Below are positions 63,658 through 64,000 of a DNA stretch of 64,000 nucleotides, one piece after another (the first letter of the stretch is position 1; every line of letters begins with the position of its first letter). A model generated the notes under the pieces. That model did no database searches, was not told the DNA's origin, and saw nothing but the letters and a program-made list of their open reading frames with translations. The stretch comes from Steroidobacter agaridevorans (lineage in GTDB: Bacteria > Pseudomonadota > Gammaproteobacteria > Steroidobacterales > Steroidobacteraceae): contig NZ_BLJO01000010.1 in assembly GCF_009932555.1 (NCBI RefSeq), positions 247,972-311,971 of the forward strand. Direction: 5' to 3'. Position numbers and translations under genes: made by a program.

Positions 63658-64000
63658 TCAGTAGGCTTTGGCCCAGACGACTCGCTGCGGGCTCGGCTTG
63701 CCGGTGAACGGGCAGATGCCGGGCTCGCTCTTCTCTAACGGAATGCAACGCACGGTCACGCCAAGCTCGGCCTTGATCCGCTCTTCGAGGGCCGCTTCGC
63801 CGCTGAAGTGCGTCAGGGCGAAGCCGCCGTGAATGGGCGTCGGCGCATTCTCGGGTACGCGCGGGGCGGTGAAGTACTCGTAAAACTCTTCCTTGGTATC
63901 GATGCGCTTCGTGAACTGCTCGCGATAGGCCTTCGCGCGCTCGAACAACCCCTCTTGAATGGATTGCAGCGTGGCGCCGATGGACGCGACGAATTCACTG
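63658..64000 (-). CDS. proS: Prolyl-tRNA synthetase, C-terminal part (archaeal type)
   Basis: The frame is open to the window edge, so only the last 113 residues are seen. They match the C-terminal zinc-binding-like domain of the archaeal/eukaryal-type (type 3) ProRS: EGLFERAKAYREQFT, THFSGEAALEERIKAELG, then CPFTGKPSPQRVVWAKAY, ending in the conserved C-terminal Tyr that reaches toward the active site in Thermus thermophilus ProRS. Most Gammaproteobacteria use the bacterial type with an editing domain instead. It charges tRNA-Pro. The TTG at 63948 is internal. Confidence 0.85.
   Translation of the reverse strand, partial: SEFVASIGATLQSIQEGLFERAKAYREQFTKRIDTKEEFYEYFTAPRVPENAPTPIHGGFALTHFSGEAALEERIKAELGVTVRCIPLEKSEPGICPFTGKPSPQRVVWAKAY

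Overview
The window is GC-rich, gene-dense chromosomal DNA from a Gammaproteobacterium-like organism. The tripartite RND pump, TonB-dependent receptor, UrcA protein, c-di-GMP enzymes and encapsulated-ferritin locus would suit a Steroidobacter/Nevskiales-type bacterium, but this placement is an inference from gene content. No rRNA, tRNA, CRISPR array, insertion sequence or phage gene was seen. About 49 protein genes are supported, including a small gene before dgt, a 45-residue membrane protein and a 28-residue leader peptide.

Layout. 1-2.1 kb: 3' end of an unknown gene, a Nudix hydrolase and a GST. 2.4-8.3 kb: a complete RND efflux operon (adaptor, permease, outer-membrane factor). 8.5-14.8 kb: a small unknown gene, dgt and the large helicase Lhr. 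14.9-22.5 kb: a DUF2807 lipoprotein, a diguanylate cyclase with a CRP-type site upstream, fructose-1,6-bisphosphatase, a divergent ketoacyl synthase, a small secreted protein and a second diguanylate cyclase. Copies of a 60-bp double-hairpin repeat lie around the last three. 22.5-29.9 kb: a signalling protein missing its ATPase domain, a LysR regulator divergent from a citrate-synthase-like enzyme, an acetolactate synthase behind a readable leader-peptide attenuator, CsaA, a thioesterase and MarC. 30-35.7 kb: a TetR regulator facing a TonB receptor and a dehydrogenase, with paired palindromes between them, then an AmpG-like permease.

35.7-51.6 kb, all leftward: one long run of tightly packed genes, most with overlapping stop and start codons. 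From promoter to end it encodes a membrane VWA protein, a caspase/C13-like protein lacking the usual Cys, a secreted TPR metalloprotease, a MoxR ATPase, a DUF58 protein, a BatA/VWA protein, a Gln-rich DUF4175 protein, a DUF4159 protein, then a zinc-ribbon-like protein and a histidine kinase. It is the best candidate for an undescribed multi-component system: a MoxR/VWA chaperone-type core combined with two peptidase-fold proteins.

51.7-64 kb: an encapsulin nanocompartment with its ferritin-like cargo, a LysR regulator, small secreted and membrane proteins, a complete hybrid histidine kinase, an esterase, two EamA transporters, UrcA, a LytS/LytTR two-component pair, and the 3' end of an archaeal-type prolyl-tRNA synthetase.
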